From the NCBI GenBank assembly GCA_025617745.1, contig CM046864.1, forward strand, positions 29,326,199 to 29,390,198: a stretch of DNA of 64,000 nt. The letters run 5' to 3'. Positions 41,701 to 56,700 of this stretch are shown here, piece by piece (within the stretch, counting starts at the first letter, position 1; each line of letters opens with the position of its first letter). Source of the DNA: Heliocidaris erythrogramma. Taxonomy: Eukaryota; Echinodermata; Echinoidea; Camarodonta; Echinometridae. The notes below the pieces were generated by a model. It ran no database searches, was not told the origin of the DNA, and saw only the letters and a list, made by a program, of their open reading frames with translations. A program made the position numbers and the translations under genes.

Positions 41701-44700
41701 GGAGAGGAGGAGAGAAAAGTGTACAATGTGACCAGGTCAATAATAATTACATGTAAAGTGCTTAAAAACGTACATGTAGTATTATATACAAATGTGACTA
41801 TTATTATAATTATCAAATTTTGTAAAGTAAAGTAAAGTTATGTGGATATGAACAATATAGGATTTGTATATGTGAGGGGAAAAAAATAAATCCTACCCAT
41901 TTTCAAAAAAGATCATGATGGGAAACTAAAGATTAAATTTACCATATCACTGAAAAAAATGAAAATAATAAATTAATAAATAGGTGACAAAGAATCAAGA
42001 GCAAGGGGAAATTGAGAATGAATGCAGCTCTGTGAATCAAAGAAAGAGCTGCAGAAATAAAATAATCTCAAAGGAAACGTTTCTCATTTAAAGAAAAAAA
42101 GTTTCCACTGTACATGTGGTTAAAACACTTATTTAATCAACTACATGACTGTATTATCTTTCAGGATACTAAATTGTTGATTCCCTCCCATTGGCTTCCA
42201 GTGATCATCGTTGCACAGCATGTACAGCCCTGGAATCAAACTGTGAGACCAAGGTCCTAATATATTATGCATATAAACAATTGAAAATGACATTTTCAAT
42301 GTACCTCATCACATGACATACATGTATGACAGGAAGTCTACCATGTTGTTATGGTATCTTATTTCCTTCTGGCCCCAGAAATAACACCATAACACAATTT
42401 GATAGACTGGTGATATCGAAAGTTTCCATTTCGAAATCAGCAGCCTGGTAATTATGTTCTCCTTAAATGTATTCAAAATTCAATTATGTTCATTGCCCAG
42501 GTTTTCTGTTCGTACCCATTTCGAATACTAACATAATACAAAATCAATCAAGCAGTTCTGTGAGCTGCAGGAATATAAACATGAATATCTATTTTAGGAA
42601 ATCTCATCAAACAGACATTGAAAAAAATCAATAGACCATGACTGATGATGTTATTTCTCATTTAAGGAGGAAATAAAATACCACAATAGCAAAGGAGAAT
42701 TTCTGCGATATGTAATCCATTTGAGGAGGTCCAATGAAAATGTAATTTTTGTTTGTTTGCATGCCTCAAATATTACCCATTTAATTGGAGCTTGGTCTTA
42801 TATGTTATTCCAGAGCTGTACATTCACAGGGTAATAAAAGACTCCCTCTAGTTTAATATAATGGGATGTACTGACGGCTATAGTAAGATGCAATTATGCT
42901 AAAGGATCATGAGACTTTCAATTCTTGGTTTTGATTTAACCATCGCATCAATAAAGCTAAATTGTAAATGATTAAAATTATATGTACCACTCATTACGTG
43001 TGATAGATTACTCGATTGTGAAACACAAATATTCACAGGCTGTACCATTAAACAAAAACAAAATTCATAATACAATAACAGAATTTGTCTGGTTCATATG
43101 CTAAAGAAATTTTTCCTCCCCTACTTATAAAATATGTTTGTTGTGGTTGCAGCTTTGTAGACAAACATCCCTTCACTCTGTACAGATGTACATGTATCTC
43201 TGTAGGTCAAATACACAGTTCTCTCTAGACCTACATTAACATAAGTTCATTCTCTCTAGGAATAGTTTACACTTTTCTTCAGACCTAATTCACACATCAT
43301 TATCACACTTCTCTCTAGACCTAATTCACACTTCTCTCTAGACCTAGTTCACACTTTTCTGCAGACCTAATTCACACATCTCTATCACACTTCTCTCTAG
43401 ACCTAGTTCACACTTTTCTTCAGACCTAATTCACACATCTCCATCACACTTCTCTCTAGACCTAGTTCACACTTTTCTTCAGACCTAATTCACACATCTC
43501 TATCACACTTCTCTCTAGACCTAGTTCACACTTTTCTTCAGACCTAATTCACACTTTTCTTCAGACCTAATTCACACATCTCCATCACACTTCTCTCTAG
43601 ACCTAGTTCACACTTTTCTTCAGACCTAATTCACACTTTTCTTCAGACCTAATTCACACATCTCTATCACACTTCTCTCTAGACCTAGTTTACACTTTTC
43701 TTCAGACCTAATTCACACTTTTCTTCAGACCTAATTCACACATCTCCATCACACTTCTCTCTAGACCTAGTTTACACTTTTCTTCAGACCTAATTCACAC
43801 TTTTCTTCAGACCTAATTCACACATCTCCATCACACTTCTCTCTAGACCTAGTTTACACTTTTCTTCAGACCTAATTCACACATCTCCATCACACTTCTC
43901 TCTAGACCTAGTTCACACTTTTCTTCAGACCTAATTCACACTTTTCTTCAGACCTAATTCACACATCTCTATCACACTTCTCTCTAGACCTAGTTTACAC
44001 TTTTCTTCAGACCTAATTCACACATCTCCATCACACTTCTCTCTAGACCTAGTTCACACTTTTCTTCAGACCTAATTCACACTTTTCTTCAGACCTAATT
44101 CACACATCTCCATCACACTTCTCTCTAGACCTAATTCACACTTCTCTCTAGACCTAGTTCACACATTTCCTCAGACCTAATTCACAACTTTTTCTAGACC
44201 TAGTTCACACTATTCTTTAGACCTCATTTACACTTCCTCTATCACACTTCTCGCTAAGTCTCGTTCACACTAGAAATAAAATAGTTTACTTGTGTTAGCA
44301 AATCCATCTTCAAAACCTTTTTTCTCTAACTTCCAACTCAAATCTTCTCCTCCTCCACCAATCACTGTCCCTCCCTTTCATCTCGACATAGTTCCCGCTA
44401 AAAATAAAGGTCTTACGTTAGCACCCAACTTCTAGATCAGTTTTCTCTCTCTGTCACACTTCTCTCCATGTCAAGTTCACATTTTCAGACCTAATTCACA
44501 CTTTTCTCTAGCCTACACAAATAGAGCAGGTCTTACGTTAGCACCCAGCTTCCAGATAAGTTTAAAACAGCGCCATCTTTCAGCCATGGTGAGCCACCTG
44601 GGTTCACCTTGTGATAACGTCTGCTCACTTCCTAGCAGTGCATCTGGATGGGAGCAAAGGAATATCAAAGTTGATAGATTATATTTGGAGGTGAAGTAGG

Positions 44701-47700
44701 CTAGTGGCGGACTAAAACTAGGGAGCTGGGAGTGGTAGGTGCCCCCTCAGGAAAGCCTGCTTACAGTCAGAGTAATGAAAAGATACCGTACATGTATTTA
44801 TGCGCAACACAGTATGTAAATTTGCATAGAAGCTGTTCTTTATAAATTCATGTACATGTACCATTATTACTATTATGTACCCCCCCCCCCCCCCTTCATA
44901 AAAAAAGAGATGAATACATGCAGCAAGAGGTGCAACACTATTAGGTTAATCCAAGAAAAGAAGAACTTCCATACATGTAGTTGACTAGGTGGGCAACTAA
45001 GGAAATAAGACATGTGGCACTATGTGGTAGCATATGATGAGAATAACAAAGTTTGGTTGGGCAAGTGCCAAACTGCGGATGTTCATAAAAATCCTGTAGA
45101 GCATTAATTGGTGAACAATGAGATGAACAAAGGTTTTTTAAAAAAATATGGGAAGGATGGGAAAAGAGGACAAACATAAGAAGAGGTTAAGAAGGAATCA
45201 TGAACAAAGTCTACTACATAAAAATTGTTTTAAGAGGAAATAGGAAGAGCATCGATCAGGGCCCCTTAACACAAAAGTTGGCAATCAATTGCAAATTGGC
45301 AAAATGGCAATGGCCAATCAAGACCATCGTTGCATGCAGATACCATTCAACAGGCCAACCATTAACCAATCAGAATGGTTGTTTCAAATTTGCAATCATA
45401 GATAGCAAACTTTTGTGTTATGAGGCCCAGAACCCAACTGACCTTGCTCTGAACTTGGAGAGCCTGAATCTTCGTCTCTTACTTGAGCGGCATTCACACA
45501 AGACCCATTCACATGAGCTGTACTACTTTCCTGAGGAACCTCAATGATCACAATGAAGTAAGCGACCAAATAGAGAAACACAAACGGGAAGCATGCAAGG
45601 AAACTACACCTGCAACAGCAAGAAACTATCGATTAGTCAATTAAAATGACACAAACTACTATTTCGGTTGAACGATACATGCGACAATTGCTTCGCGGTC
45701 AAAATCTTGCACTAATTTACACCATGGACCAAACACTACTGTAACACCTAACCCTAACCCCTAACTCTAACCCTAACATAAAACCTAACCTAAAACTAAA
45801 TTACAACCCTAACCCTAGCTGCATATCTTTGGTGGGAAAAAGCCCAGAGCAACTGTTGCCGGGCAAATGTCAGAGACTCTTTCTCACATCTTAAATACAT
45901 GTATAAGATTACTTCACAAAAAATGTTATTATGCTTACAAGGATAATAAAAAAAGGTGAAAGGTGGAAAATAAGTTGTGAGCTTTCTCATTCCTTTTATG
46001 TCAGTTTAGAAGAACATCATAATACAAATGTCCCCTGAAAAGGATTGCTCTTCAAATGCCCTTATATTCAAAATATGACGTGTTCAGACCAACATTCATG
46101 TCACATGCATGTGCAGTCCCATATACCCATTTCTGTGTGCTTTCCAGCGAGATTAGGTCAATTTCCTATCACTTTGATGATTCCAAAACCTCACACTATA
46201 TACACCAATTCTTACGTAGACATGGTCAACCTTTCTTAATTGATTTGACAATTGCTTTCACAATGTAATCACATGACCACAACTCGTCTTCATCTTTATT
46301 GTGTTAATGACGGGTTTTATCTCTACAGCTGCCATATTTCATAGGTTATAACAAATGTTATCTGAGGTAACGGACAACTTTTTCACATCAATCCGTTACC
46401 ACATCCGCATCTTAACTTATAAACTACGGCAGCAATGAAGACAATTATTCTTACCAATTAATATATCGAGAATCAGCTGCTCTGTCATTTGTTGGCTCAA
46501 TTATACATCCTGAAAATGAAAACGATACAGATAATTGGAGAAAGTATCATTTATGGCACGTGGAAGACTACAAAAAAACCCTGATATACTGCCTAACCAC
46601 AAATTTATAATAATAACTGTTTCATTTATAGCGCCTTACCAGTTACAATGTAACCAACCAAAGCACTTACAGCATTATTACCCCGGTCACTGGATTCAGT
46701 TGCGATTCTGCACATGACAGTGCACATTCTCCACTCCTCTGGGGAGCATTCCAGCCAGTCGCCTGTTTCCAAGCCCGCACATGCTAATCCAACCACAATG
46801 ATGTTCGCGTCCTTCCAGGTACCCATTTAACACCTGGGTGGAGAGGAGCAATGTAGATAAAATGTCTCGCTCAAGGGCATAAGTGCCGTGCCGGGGTTCG
46901 AACCCACGACCTTTGCATTCCCAGTCAAGTGATTGAACCACTCGACTACGACAACTCTATATTTTGCAAAATATAAAAATATTGCTCCATTACTTCATGG
47001 CATTAAACTTTTGTGTTATCCTTTATTTTCTCCTTACACTCCTTACCTATAGAATGCCAGATAAAATTCTTATATATTAGGTTTATTTTATACTTTTTAG
47101 CTGTACAAGAGTTGTGGTGTTTTTTTTAAGGTGATTGGTACACTTCAAATGCATTTTATACACAACGCTGTAAACAGATAAAAAAAAAAAAATGCAGAAA
47201 AATGAAAATTATTTTCTAAATGTAAATGCATGGCAAGTGGGGATGAGAAAAAAGTAGCTGCATTCAACAAGGGCCATATCACATATTGACATTCCATATA
47301 GCACTGAATCATCCAAGAATGAATTCCTACCAGAAGCCATTTGCTTCAGATTGGCAAATGTAGATTAATGTCTTGCCACAGGACGTTGGTGCTGGGCTGG
47401 GATTTGAACCCCATACCTTGTGGTTCACAGTCCGGAGACTTATCCACTAGACCATAAACACCTCTACATGTTGAACCCCACCATGCGTGGATGATGCTGT
47501 ACTTCACTTACCAAACATAATGACCAAGGCAGCTCCTATTAGCCCTGCACAGCCGCATCCGCTGGACCAGGCATTCACCAATCGACTATCAAATCTAGAC
47601 AGGTAGCCCAGCGCTAAACTGTGAGGTAGAGGGAGACAAACAATATACAGCTAACTTTGCCCAAGTCGAATCTCGACTTAGGAAATGTAAATAGCACATG

Positions 47701-50700
47701 TTATGCATAGTTTGGTAAAATAAAATTGATTCGACTTAGGTAAAGTTCGACTTATACGACTTTGAGTTATGCAGGGTTAATTGTATACGAGAGGTTTGTT
47801 TACTCGTGATCGTATGTACCCAGTGGGAAATAGGGGATGGACATTTCTAGTACATGTAGAAGGTACTGTGGACATGGCATGGTGGACATGGCATGGTAGT
47901 ACTGAGGCAAAATGTGCTCTGGGCAATGTTTGCTCCGGATTTTATCTCATTAAATAGGGCTGTGGTTAAGGTTGCAATTGTATTAGGTTGGGTTTACAAT
48001 AAAATTAGGTTTAGTGTTTGGTCCAGACGTGAAGTTTAGGAGTTCATAGAGCGTAGGGCTTTGAAAACAGATGTCGATAGAGCATTTAATGTAGTTGAAG
48101 TTATTGAGGACATGCTACTGAACAGGAAGTTCAAAGCATCGACACTGGCATACATGCAGGGTAAATTTTACATGTACATGCTATAAAGGAATACGGATAT
48201 AAGCACACAAATGCCATGTGGGGTATACACTGTACATGTGTAACAATCAACCTTGAATTTGGAAATGATTTATTAAAGAAATAAAATATTAGTTTTCCCT
48301 TCACTATCACACAAAATTCATAAATTCTTAATTTTCTGGTTGACAGGTTATGTGACTCTATTAAGGTACATGTATGCATGATTTTGGTACATTTGATTCC
48401 AAAAGACCTCACTTAACAGAAAAAAATCAAGAAAACCAAGGAGTGATAGCTTGTCAAGTACGTTGCAAAGAAATCACAAATTTCATTCAGATTAATATCT
48501 CTTCTTCTTTTTGATGATTAATCCCCCCTCTCTCTCTCTCTTTCCCTTTTTCTCTCTGTCTCTCTCTCTCTCTCTCTTTCTGTATGTCTCTCTCTCTCTA
48601 TCCCCAAACTAATCTCTGTTATTCTTTATCTCTTCATCTCTAATTCCACCTCCTTCCAATCTTGTATTCAAACCAAAACTTACTTTTCTCCAAAGGCATA
48701 GCTTGTTCCTACAACCACCTGTGCATATAATACAAAAAAAAAGACATTTTATAGCTGTATCTTATTAAATTTCATCAAGAATCGGTGAAATGCAACCAAA
48801 CATTTCACACCATTACAATCTCACCATAAGTCTATTGACATATGGTTCAAAACTTCTATAAGACATACTCCAGCAACAATTGCTCCAAGGGAAATATCCG
48901 AAAATAACCAATTTAGTAACTTCAGCCCAGGACAAAACACTTTACCCTAACCCTGAACGCTCAAACTAACCTTAAAGGGAAGTTTGAGTTTTGGGGAAGG
49001 CTGAGTTTTGGGAAAGTGAAAAATAATTTGTGAGCTTTCTAGCCATTTCCTTTTGTGTCAGTTTGGAAATAGTAGAAATGTCTCCAGAAAAGGAATACTA
49101 GACAGTACTCTTCAAATGCCCTCATATTCAAAATATGACGAGAAATAGCTAAGTGTTCAGGCCGAACATTCATGCCACATGTGTGTGCAGTCCCATATAC
49201 CCATTTCTGTGTGCAGTGTACATGCTTTTCAGTGAGATTTGGGTCAACTTCCTGTCATTTTCATGATTCCCAAACCTTACAGTGTACCTCATTTCTTATG
49301 TAGACATGATTGACCTTTCCCAATTGCTTTGAGACAGTTTCTCTCACAATGTAATCGCACGACCAGGGGAGCGTTTCATCAAGCGTTTTGTCAGTGATTT
49401 TTACCGACAACTGTTATAAGCTGCTGAAATCCTTGCATCTGATTGGCTGAAAGCAAATTTGTCAGTAAAAATCACCGGCAAAACGCTTGATGAAACGCTC
49501 CCCAGAACTCAACTTAACCAATCACAACCATATCCCGACATGTACGAGTATGTCATTGGTTAAATAAAGCCTGGGGCAATTGCTTCTGGAGCACCAGACA
49601 AGTCAACGTTTCACCATTATCAATATAAATCAATATTTACATGTAATGTGGTGCTGTTGATCTTTGTTTCTGCTTTATCTCTACTGCTTATGAAATATAA
49701 CTCTTATCATTAAACCATTATTTCTTATCTTTGATACAGAGTGGTTGATTGGATGAATGGTTGAAGAAGAAATGAATCATTCAAAATACCGCATCTTGAT
49801 ACTTTCGTGGGGTTAAAGGGACCCCAAAAGAATATAGCCGTGCCTAATAGCATAGGACGGGAAACTAGGAAATAATATGTGCAGCGGCCATCTTGGAAAA
49901 ATATTAAATATCAAATAATTCCTCATTTTCAGAAACTAGGAAATATATTACTTGTCCCTACATGTACATCACCTAACGACTGATTCATCCTGTCCTTGAA
50001 CCCTGGGGAGTGTTTCATCAAGTGTTTTGTCAGTGATTTTTACAGACAACTGCTATAAGCTACTGAAATCCTTGCATCTGATTGGCTGAGAGCAAATTTG
50101 TCGGTAAAAATCACTGACAAAACACTTGATGAAACGCTCCCCTGACCTCACTTAACCCGTTGGCTACTGAATTTTCATAAATTGAAAATAGCTGGTGAGG
50201 AAATCAAAGAAGTTGACGTTGCCACTTTTGTAGGAATCAACATTGATAAACATCTGTCTTGGAATAATCACATTTGTTTTGTAAATCAGTGCATAAGAAA
50301 GAAAGTTGGAGTGATATTTAGGTTGCAACATTTTGTACCCAGGCGCACTTTAATACTGCTATATAAAGCCTTTATACAACCACACATTACCTACGGAATA
50401 GAAGTGTGGGGAAGCACTATAAGACTAGCCTAAGAAGCATATTGTATTCACAGAAAATGGCGGTCCGTGCTATAACATTCAGTGAATGGAGAACTCATAC
50501 GACTCCTTTGTTCCAAAGTCTGCGAATCCTTAATGTATATGATTTGCATGACTTGTCAATTTCTACTTTCATGTTTGATTTGTATAATAACAACTTGCAT
50601 CATACTTTAGTAAATTACTGTGACACTATACAGCATAGGTACTCCACAAGGCAAAAGGAAAGTGGACAGTTGCGTCTACCAAAATTCAGAACGATGCAAG

Positions 50701-53700
50701 GTCAATTTTCATTGTCTTTCATTGGTAGTGAACTTTGGAATAGATGACCTTTTAAAATCAAATTAACCAGGTCTAGAAGTAGGTTTCGGAATTCTGTTAC
50801 GACATACTTGCTGAGTAAATCAAAAGTGAAAACGTTTATGTAAATAGTCTGTACCGGTATATGTACAAGAAATGTATTTAACATCATTACTTTCTTTTTG
50901 TACTTCATTGTAAACTATTATTATTTTTAATTTGGGTATTAATTGAACTTTACTTGTTTTTTTGTTTTTTTGTTGTTGTTGTGGGTCAGGCTCGACTACC
51001 ACATGTGCTAGTATCTGGCCCCTTTTACCAACCAATGCTTTTCTTCATTTATATGTAAATATCATTGTATGTAAAAAAAAAATGTATTGTAATTAAATGT
51101 TGTTGGTGGTAAATAAATCAAATCAAATCAAATATTCCCACATGGTTTATACTGGGACCATCCGGATGCCATAGGCAATGGGCTGAACATTAATACGTGA
51201 CTAATCCAAGAATGACTTGTTTGTAATGTCCTATTCTTGAATGATGACTTCACTGGCACCAACAGATCAAGTCACAAGACAAAGTCAACAATTAAAGTTG
51301 GCTTTAAATACGTGATACAAATACAGAAACTACTGAAGCCTAATTAGGTTTCACATTAACACCAAAAGTGATAGTTTCGACTTGGCTTAAAAATAATACC
51401 TTACAAACAACTAATGAAATATAAGCCCTGAAGCCTAATGAGGTTTCGCAATTCTCTTCAAAAAAAAGAAAAAAACTCATGTGCACTTTATTTTTATCAT
51501 TACGAAGAAAACTGTAATTATTGCTCTACATATACAGTGCCCCTTATACGTAGTTAGTCAACATTCAGCATGCTAAAATTGTGAAAGAAAGGAAGCTTAC
51601 ATTTTATTATAGCTCTTCAATAAAGGATCTGTGTTAAAGATGGACAAAAAGACACAGGCATTCTTACCACAGCGAATATTGCAGTAATGAAATTAGGAGC
51701 AAAAGCCACCCCTGCTATACCTATGTGTGTTATGAGGTAGAAGATAAGAAGGAAAAGTGAGAGAGGATAAAATCACTTCATACATGTACATAGGATTTAG
51801 TGACATCATGCAAACATAGTGAGTTTTCGCAACAGGACGGGAAGACTACATGTAGAATATATATGCAGAAACAATCAACTCTCGCAGTACCCGCACTCGT
51901 GCGACCGTGCCAATCTCTGTGCAGTTTCACTTGTATAATTGCTGAGTGTGCGTGAAGTCATAGGTTTATGCTGCGCTTGGGCGCTGATTGGCTGATTACA
52001 TTTCTCTGTTCTCCCTCTAGATCGGACACTAGATTGGTCGAGAACTGTTCTAGATTTCGGTGCGGTGGAAGGAATTTCAGTGGTGCGCATGTGCAGATTG
52101 ATTTTGGGCTCAGGCTTACCATTCTCTCTCCCTCCGTCATGCTTGCGAAAACTCACTTAATAATCCCTTGAAGGAGGAAAAAACGTAAAGGACTGTCACA
52201 AAAGACTTGAAAAACAAAACATCTGGTAATAATTGGAATGTCAACTAGTACATGCATTTAGTAAAAATGGGGCAGGAAGTTAAACATTTTTTTTAATTAC
52301 AGAGAGAGAGAGAGAGAGAGAGAAGAGGGAACAGAAGAAAATAATGAGATTGCAAAATGAACAGGGAAAGAGAAAGAGGGAGGGAAGTAAAGAGAAAGAA
52401 AAATAAGTAATTAAAGACATGCAGACAGTGATTGATGGGGAAAATGGTACACACTTACCTAATAAAAGAATCAAGGTGTTAGTACTGAATCTGATGTTGT
52501 ACGATACTCGGGTTAAAAGAAATGTATTCAGCACTGTAATAAAACAAAAGTCAAAGTCAGAATTAAGCCTGGGTCACATCTGACCGAAAACAATAATGAT
52601 AATGAGAACGAGAACAAGATTTCAATCAGAGGCGCACCCTACTACAGTGTGAGTCAGAAAAAATGTTACACTTTTTGAATTGGTTTAAGAATTGGGATTA
52701 ACAGATTATTTTTTAGCATGTATAGATAGAGTATATATTCCTCTGTTGTTTGGTAACATTTGTTTCGATGTTGCTGTTACGGTTGAGTGCACAACAGTCA
52801 TTGTTTGAAAGATAGTCAAAACTCATTTGCGCCAGGACGTATGATTACCTGCTGAAACAGAAGACAACAACATTTGCACAAACAATGAGCGTAAATAAGA
52901 CAAATAAACATGAGAACCAATAAATAAATAAAGCCAGAAATCTTAACATTCGGTGATCTTCACTGAAAAGTCCTTTTCAGTCATTTTGGGCACTTGGACA
53001 TAGACTTCAGGAACCCCCAGACGAAGAAGTCCATGGGTGTTAAAACTGGAGATCTTAGGGGCCATTCCACAGGTTCGCATAACGCTATGACTCTGTCTCT
53101 GAACAACTCAATTATCATTTACAAAAGGCTTTCTTGCTCATTGTGCAGTGGAATCCAAATCAGGTAAAGCATTATTGATGTTGGTGCAAATGGGTTTTCA
53201 CCCAGACATATTAATTGATTCCTATCCAGTAAATTCATTAACGATTCCCACAAATGTGGTATCAAATAAAACTGGATGAGTTATTCTATCTAACTGTGGT
53301 GCAAGAATTATGATATTTCTATAATTGTAATATACACCCTGTACATGTCAGCATTTTGAAAAGTTTTTAAAATATCTGACTCGCACTGTATATGTGAGCA
53401 GGCACAAAAAAAAAAGTCGCACTGTGTGATTTTTCAGTTAGAGCTCAATAAAGGTGTTTTTGGTTGGCATGGTCAAATTTTAATTTTTGGTAATTCCTAA
53501 AAAGAGTATACCTTTTTCTAAGTACATGTAATCCACAAATTTGGAGGCACCAAACCATCTAAATTCTAAAAGTGGTATATTAAGTGACAGTTTGTCTTCT
53601 CCGGATTTTGTTGTATTAGCTTTTTTTTTTACGACCCTAAACACTTGTCTCATTTTGATCTCCCATAACTTTAGGACAATATAATAATCCTTTCATAGAA

Positions 53701-56700
53701 ATTTTTATTGAGTTCTAATCCTCCTTTTACCACCTTTACACAATACCTCGCAAGTCAGAGTGCTTCAATAGACTGCAAACTTTAAACCCTTATTTCTCAA
53801 AAAATAACATTCTGTGGGACTGGGCATTCTGCTCCTTGTACAGTGGGTTAGGAACATGCAATGCTAATGATTTATATATCAAATGGGATTTTGTATCAGG
53901 AAGACAATTTTGCATTCGGATTAAAAATATCTTTATGTACACATCAAGAAAATGGCAGCCCCCAGGTATCGCTAGCAAACAATAAATTTTGCTGAGAAAA
54001 TCTTGATTTACACGTATACCCATCTCTTCCGTAGGACAAGAAGAAGGAATAGATTGCATCTTTGAATGTATTAAAGCACATTTCTATTTTGAGGTTAATT
54101 CCCCTTTAAATAACTGAAAATAACAAAAATTGATTCTATGAAATCAATTTTTCCTTTTTGTTCATGAGCATGTTAATTTTCTTTCTTTATTTTGTTACAT
54201 AATTTAGACAGAACTGAGAAGTTAGCGCTTGGCTTTTCATAAATATCAGTGGATTAAAGTTAAGCCAAGTTTACACAGAGGTTGACAGAGTTAAGCTAGG
54301 TTTAACTTCAATATAATACAGAATCCCCTGAAATATCCTAGTTTGCTTTTATACAGCAAAATTCCTATCTGATCATTTACTTACTTTTGACAAGAATAGT
54401 TGTGGACCCTGCGACACCATAGATAGTCGCTACAAAACCTTCTCGGTGATAACTAGTGAAAAATAAAGAGTTATGAAATAATAACAATTGAAATACTAAG
54501 GACAGCACTACTGCTATTATCTACCATCTACCATTTCATGATTTCAACTGACATTGTCATTTCAGCACTACTATTTCAATAGCACTGCAGCCACTACAAG
54601 TCTCCTACTATCACTACTACTGACACTACTAGTACTACTTTTACTATTATGTACTACTAATACTACTAATACATGTACTTCTTTTGCTGCTAGCCTGCTA
54701 CTACTACTACTGTTTTTGCTACGACTAACTACTACTAGTACTTATTAAAGCTACTTTTCTTACTGCTACTCCTACTGTTACGACTATTACTATACTATTA
54801 GCACTACTTCTGCAATTACAAATATTGCTACGAAGTACGAATACTACTACTGCTACTATTACCATTTACTAAAACTTCTTATTTTTCTACTACTACTCCT
54901 ACTACAACTACTACTATTACCGTTACTAAAACTATTTTTCTACTATTACTACTACTACTACTGCAACTACTATTTTCACCATTGCAACCATTTATTACCA
55001 CTACTACTCCTAATACTAATACTACTACTACTACTGATGCTGCTGTCGATACTACTTCTACTGTTACTACTACTACTCCTACCACTACTACTTCTTCTAC
55101 TACTACTACTATTACCATTACTAAAACTATTCTTCTACTTCTACTACTACTCCTACTACTACCACTACTACTACTACTACTACAACAAACTACTATGAAT
55201 TTACTTCTGACCTTCTTGCGATGGAGTTAGCTGCAGCACTAACCATGGCATAAGGAAGCATGTTGGACAAACCGAGGAGAAAAAACCCTACCTGTGGGTA
55301 AAATAATCAAAGAAACATGTACTTTAATTAAATAAATGAATACTACTTTTTAAGTTTACATCAGAATATGATGAAAATAGGGTTCGTTGGGTGTGCGCCT
55401 TAGAACTTTAAGGGTACAATTTAATAGTCATGATAAATAACCATAATACTTGAGATGGTCTGTGTGTCATGATAAAGTGAAGCAGTGTTTTGGATCACTA
55501 GGCAGTCATGCATCCCTGAAGCACACACAGGACAGGTACATATATTTGCAGCAACATTGATTTCTGTAAAACTAGAAAAGTTACTGCCCATGAATTGTAA
55601 ACGACGTTATTTTCATAGCAAAAACATTCACAAATTGCAAAACTTCAGTGTTGTGTCATTTGTAATTCCATCAGTCCACAGCATGAAACTTTTGTGAGGC
55701 TATACAACTCACAAAATTTCCAAATATTAACTCTTTATTTGCTATACATTGAAACCCAAGAATGACACATTAAAGTGCATGCACATTATCCACTGTACAT
55801 GTGACAAAATTGAACTGTAGCATTCCAGTATTTGTTTCATTAGTTGACCAAAGCTGTTTAAAGCTACTTCATCCCTTTTGCAGCCCAAAATTCAGAAATT
55901 GTGCGAGTATCATTATAATTGGAAAACTTGTGTGGATGCGAAAAGGATTATAATTTGCTTTTAAGTAAGTAATAACAATTTGGTAAGTTTATTTTTTCGA
56001 CTCGAAAAGAATCATGTAATTTTTCCAATTAATTTACTCACATGTACTTGCTTTGATTTCAGAATAGCTCCCTCTGCAACAAAGGCAAGATTTTCATTTC
56101 TTACAAAAGAGTTTTGGAACTTGTGACCTTGAATTTTAATAGGCAGTATCTACAGGATGTCTACTAAACCTGTGCAAAGTTTTGCAGAATTTGGTGCAAG
56201 TCTGCAAAAGGGATGAAGTACCTTTAAGATTAATACAGGCATGCAAACGTTTCTGGTTTTACAGTGGGGTTCATATTACCGGTACCGGTATATGATGACT
56301 TACCCAATTGCGTCTAAAATGGGGGTTTTGGATTGGTTGGTACATCTTGAAACATACATGTACATGTATAGTTTCCAGCTACAGGGTACCAGTACTGTTA
56401 GTGCTACCCCATCTGTGAAGAAGAGAAGGACATGCAGGAACAGTCAATGATTTACTAAAGATACAGTGAAACCTGTCTATAAAGACCACTCAAGGGAGAC
56501 AAGAAAAGCGGTCTTTATGGACAGGTTCCTTTAATACACGTTTCAATGAGAAACACTTTTCAAGGGAAACAAAAATTATGGTCTTTATAGACAGGTGGTC
56601 TTTCTATACAGGTGGTTGCTAAAGCAGGTTTCACTGTATTTGCAAATGTACTACAGTCAAACCTGCTATAGCAACCACCCGTATAGAGAGAGAGACCACC

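Noticed and set aside
43203-44270. Regularly spaced repeats resembling a CRISPR array
   Set aside because: The spacers are themselves repeated modules, the host is an animal, and there are no cas genes. It is a minisatellite.
45745-45820. Chromosome fusion scar or true telomere
   Set aside because: The repeats are short, degenerate and embedded in sequence shared with other loci in the window.
54554-55230. Thr-rich and Val-rich open frames on both strands
   Set aside because: They are translations of an ACT trinucleotide repeat inside an intron of the CLN3-like gene.
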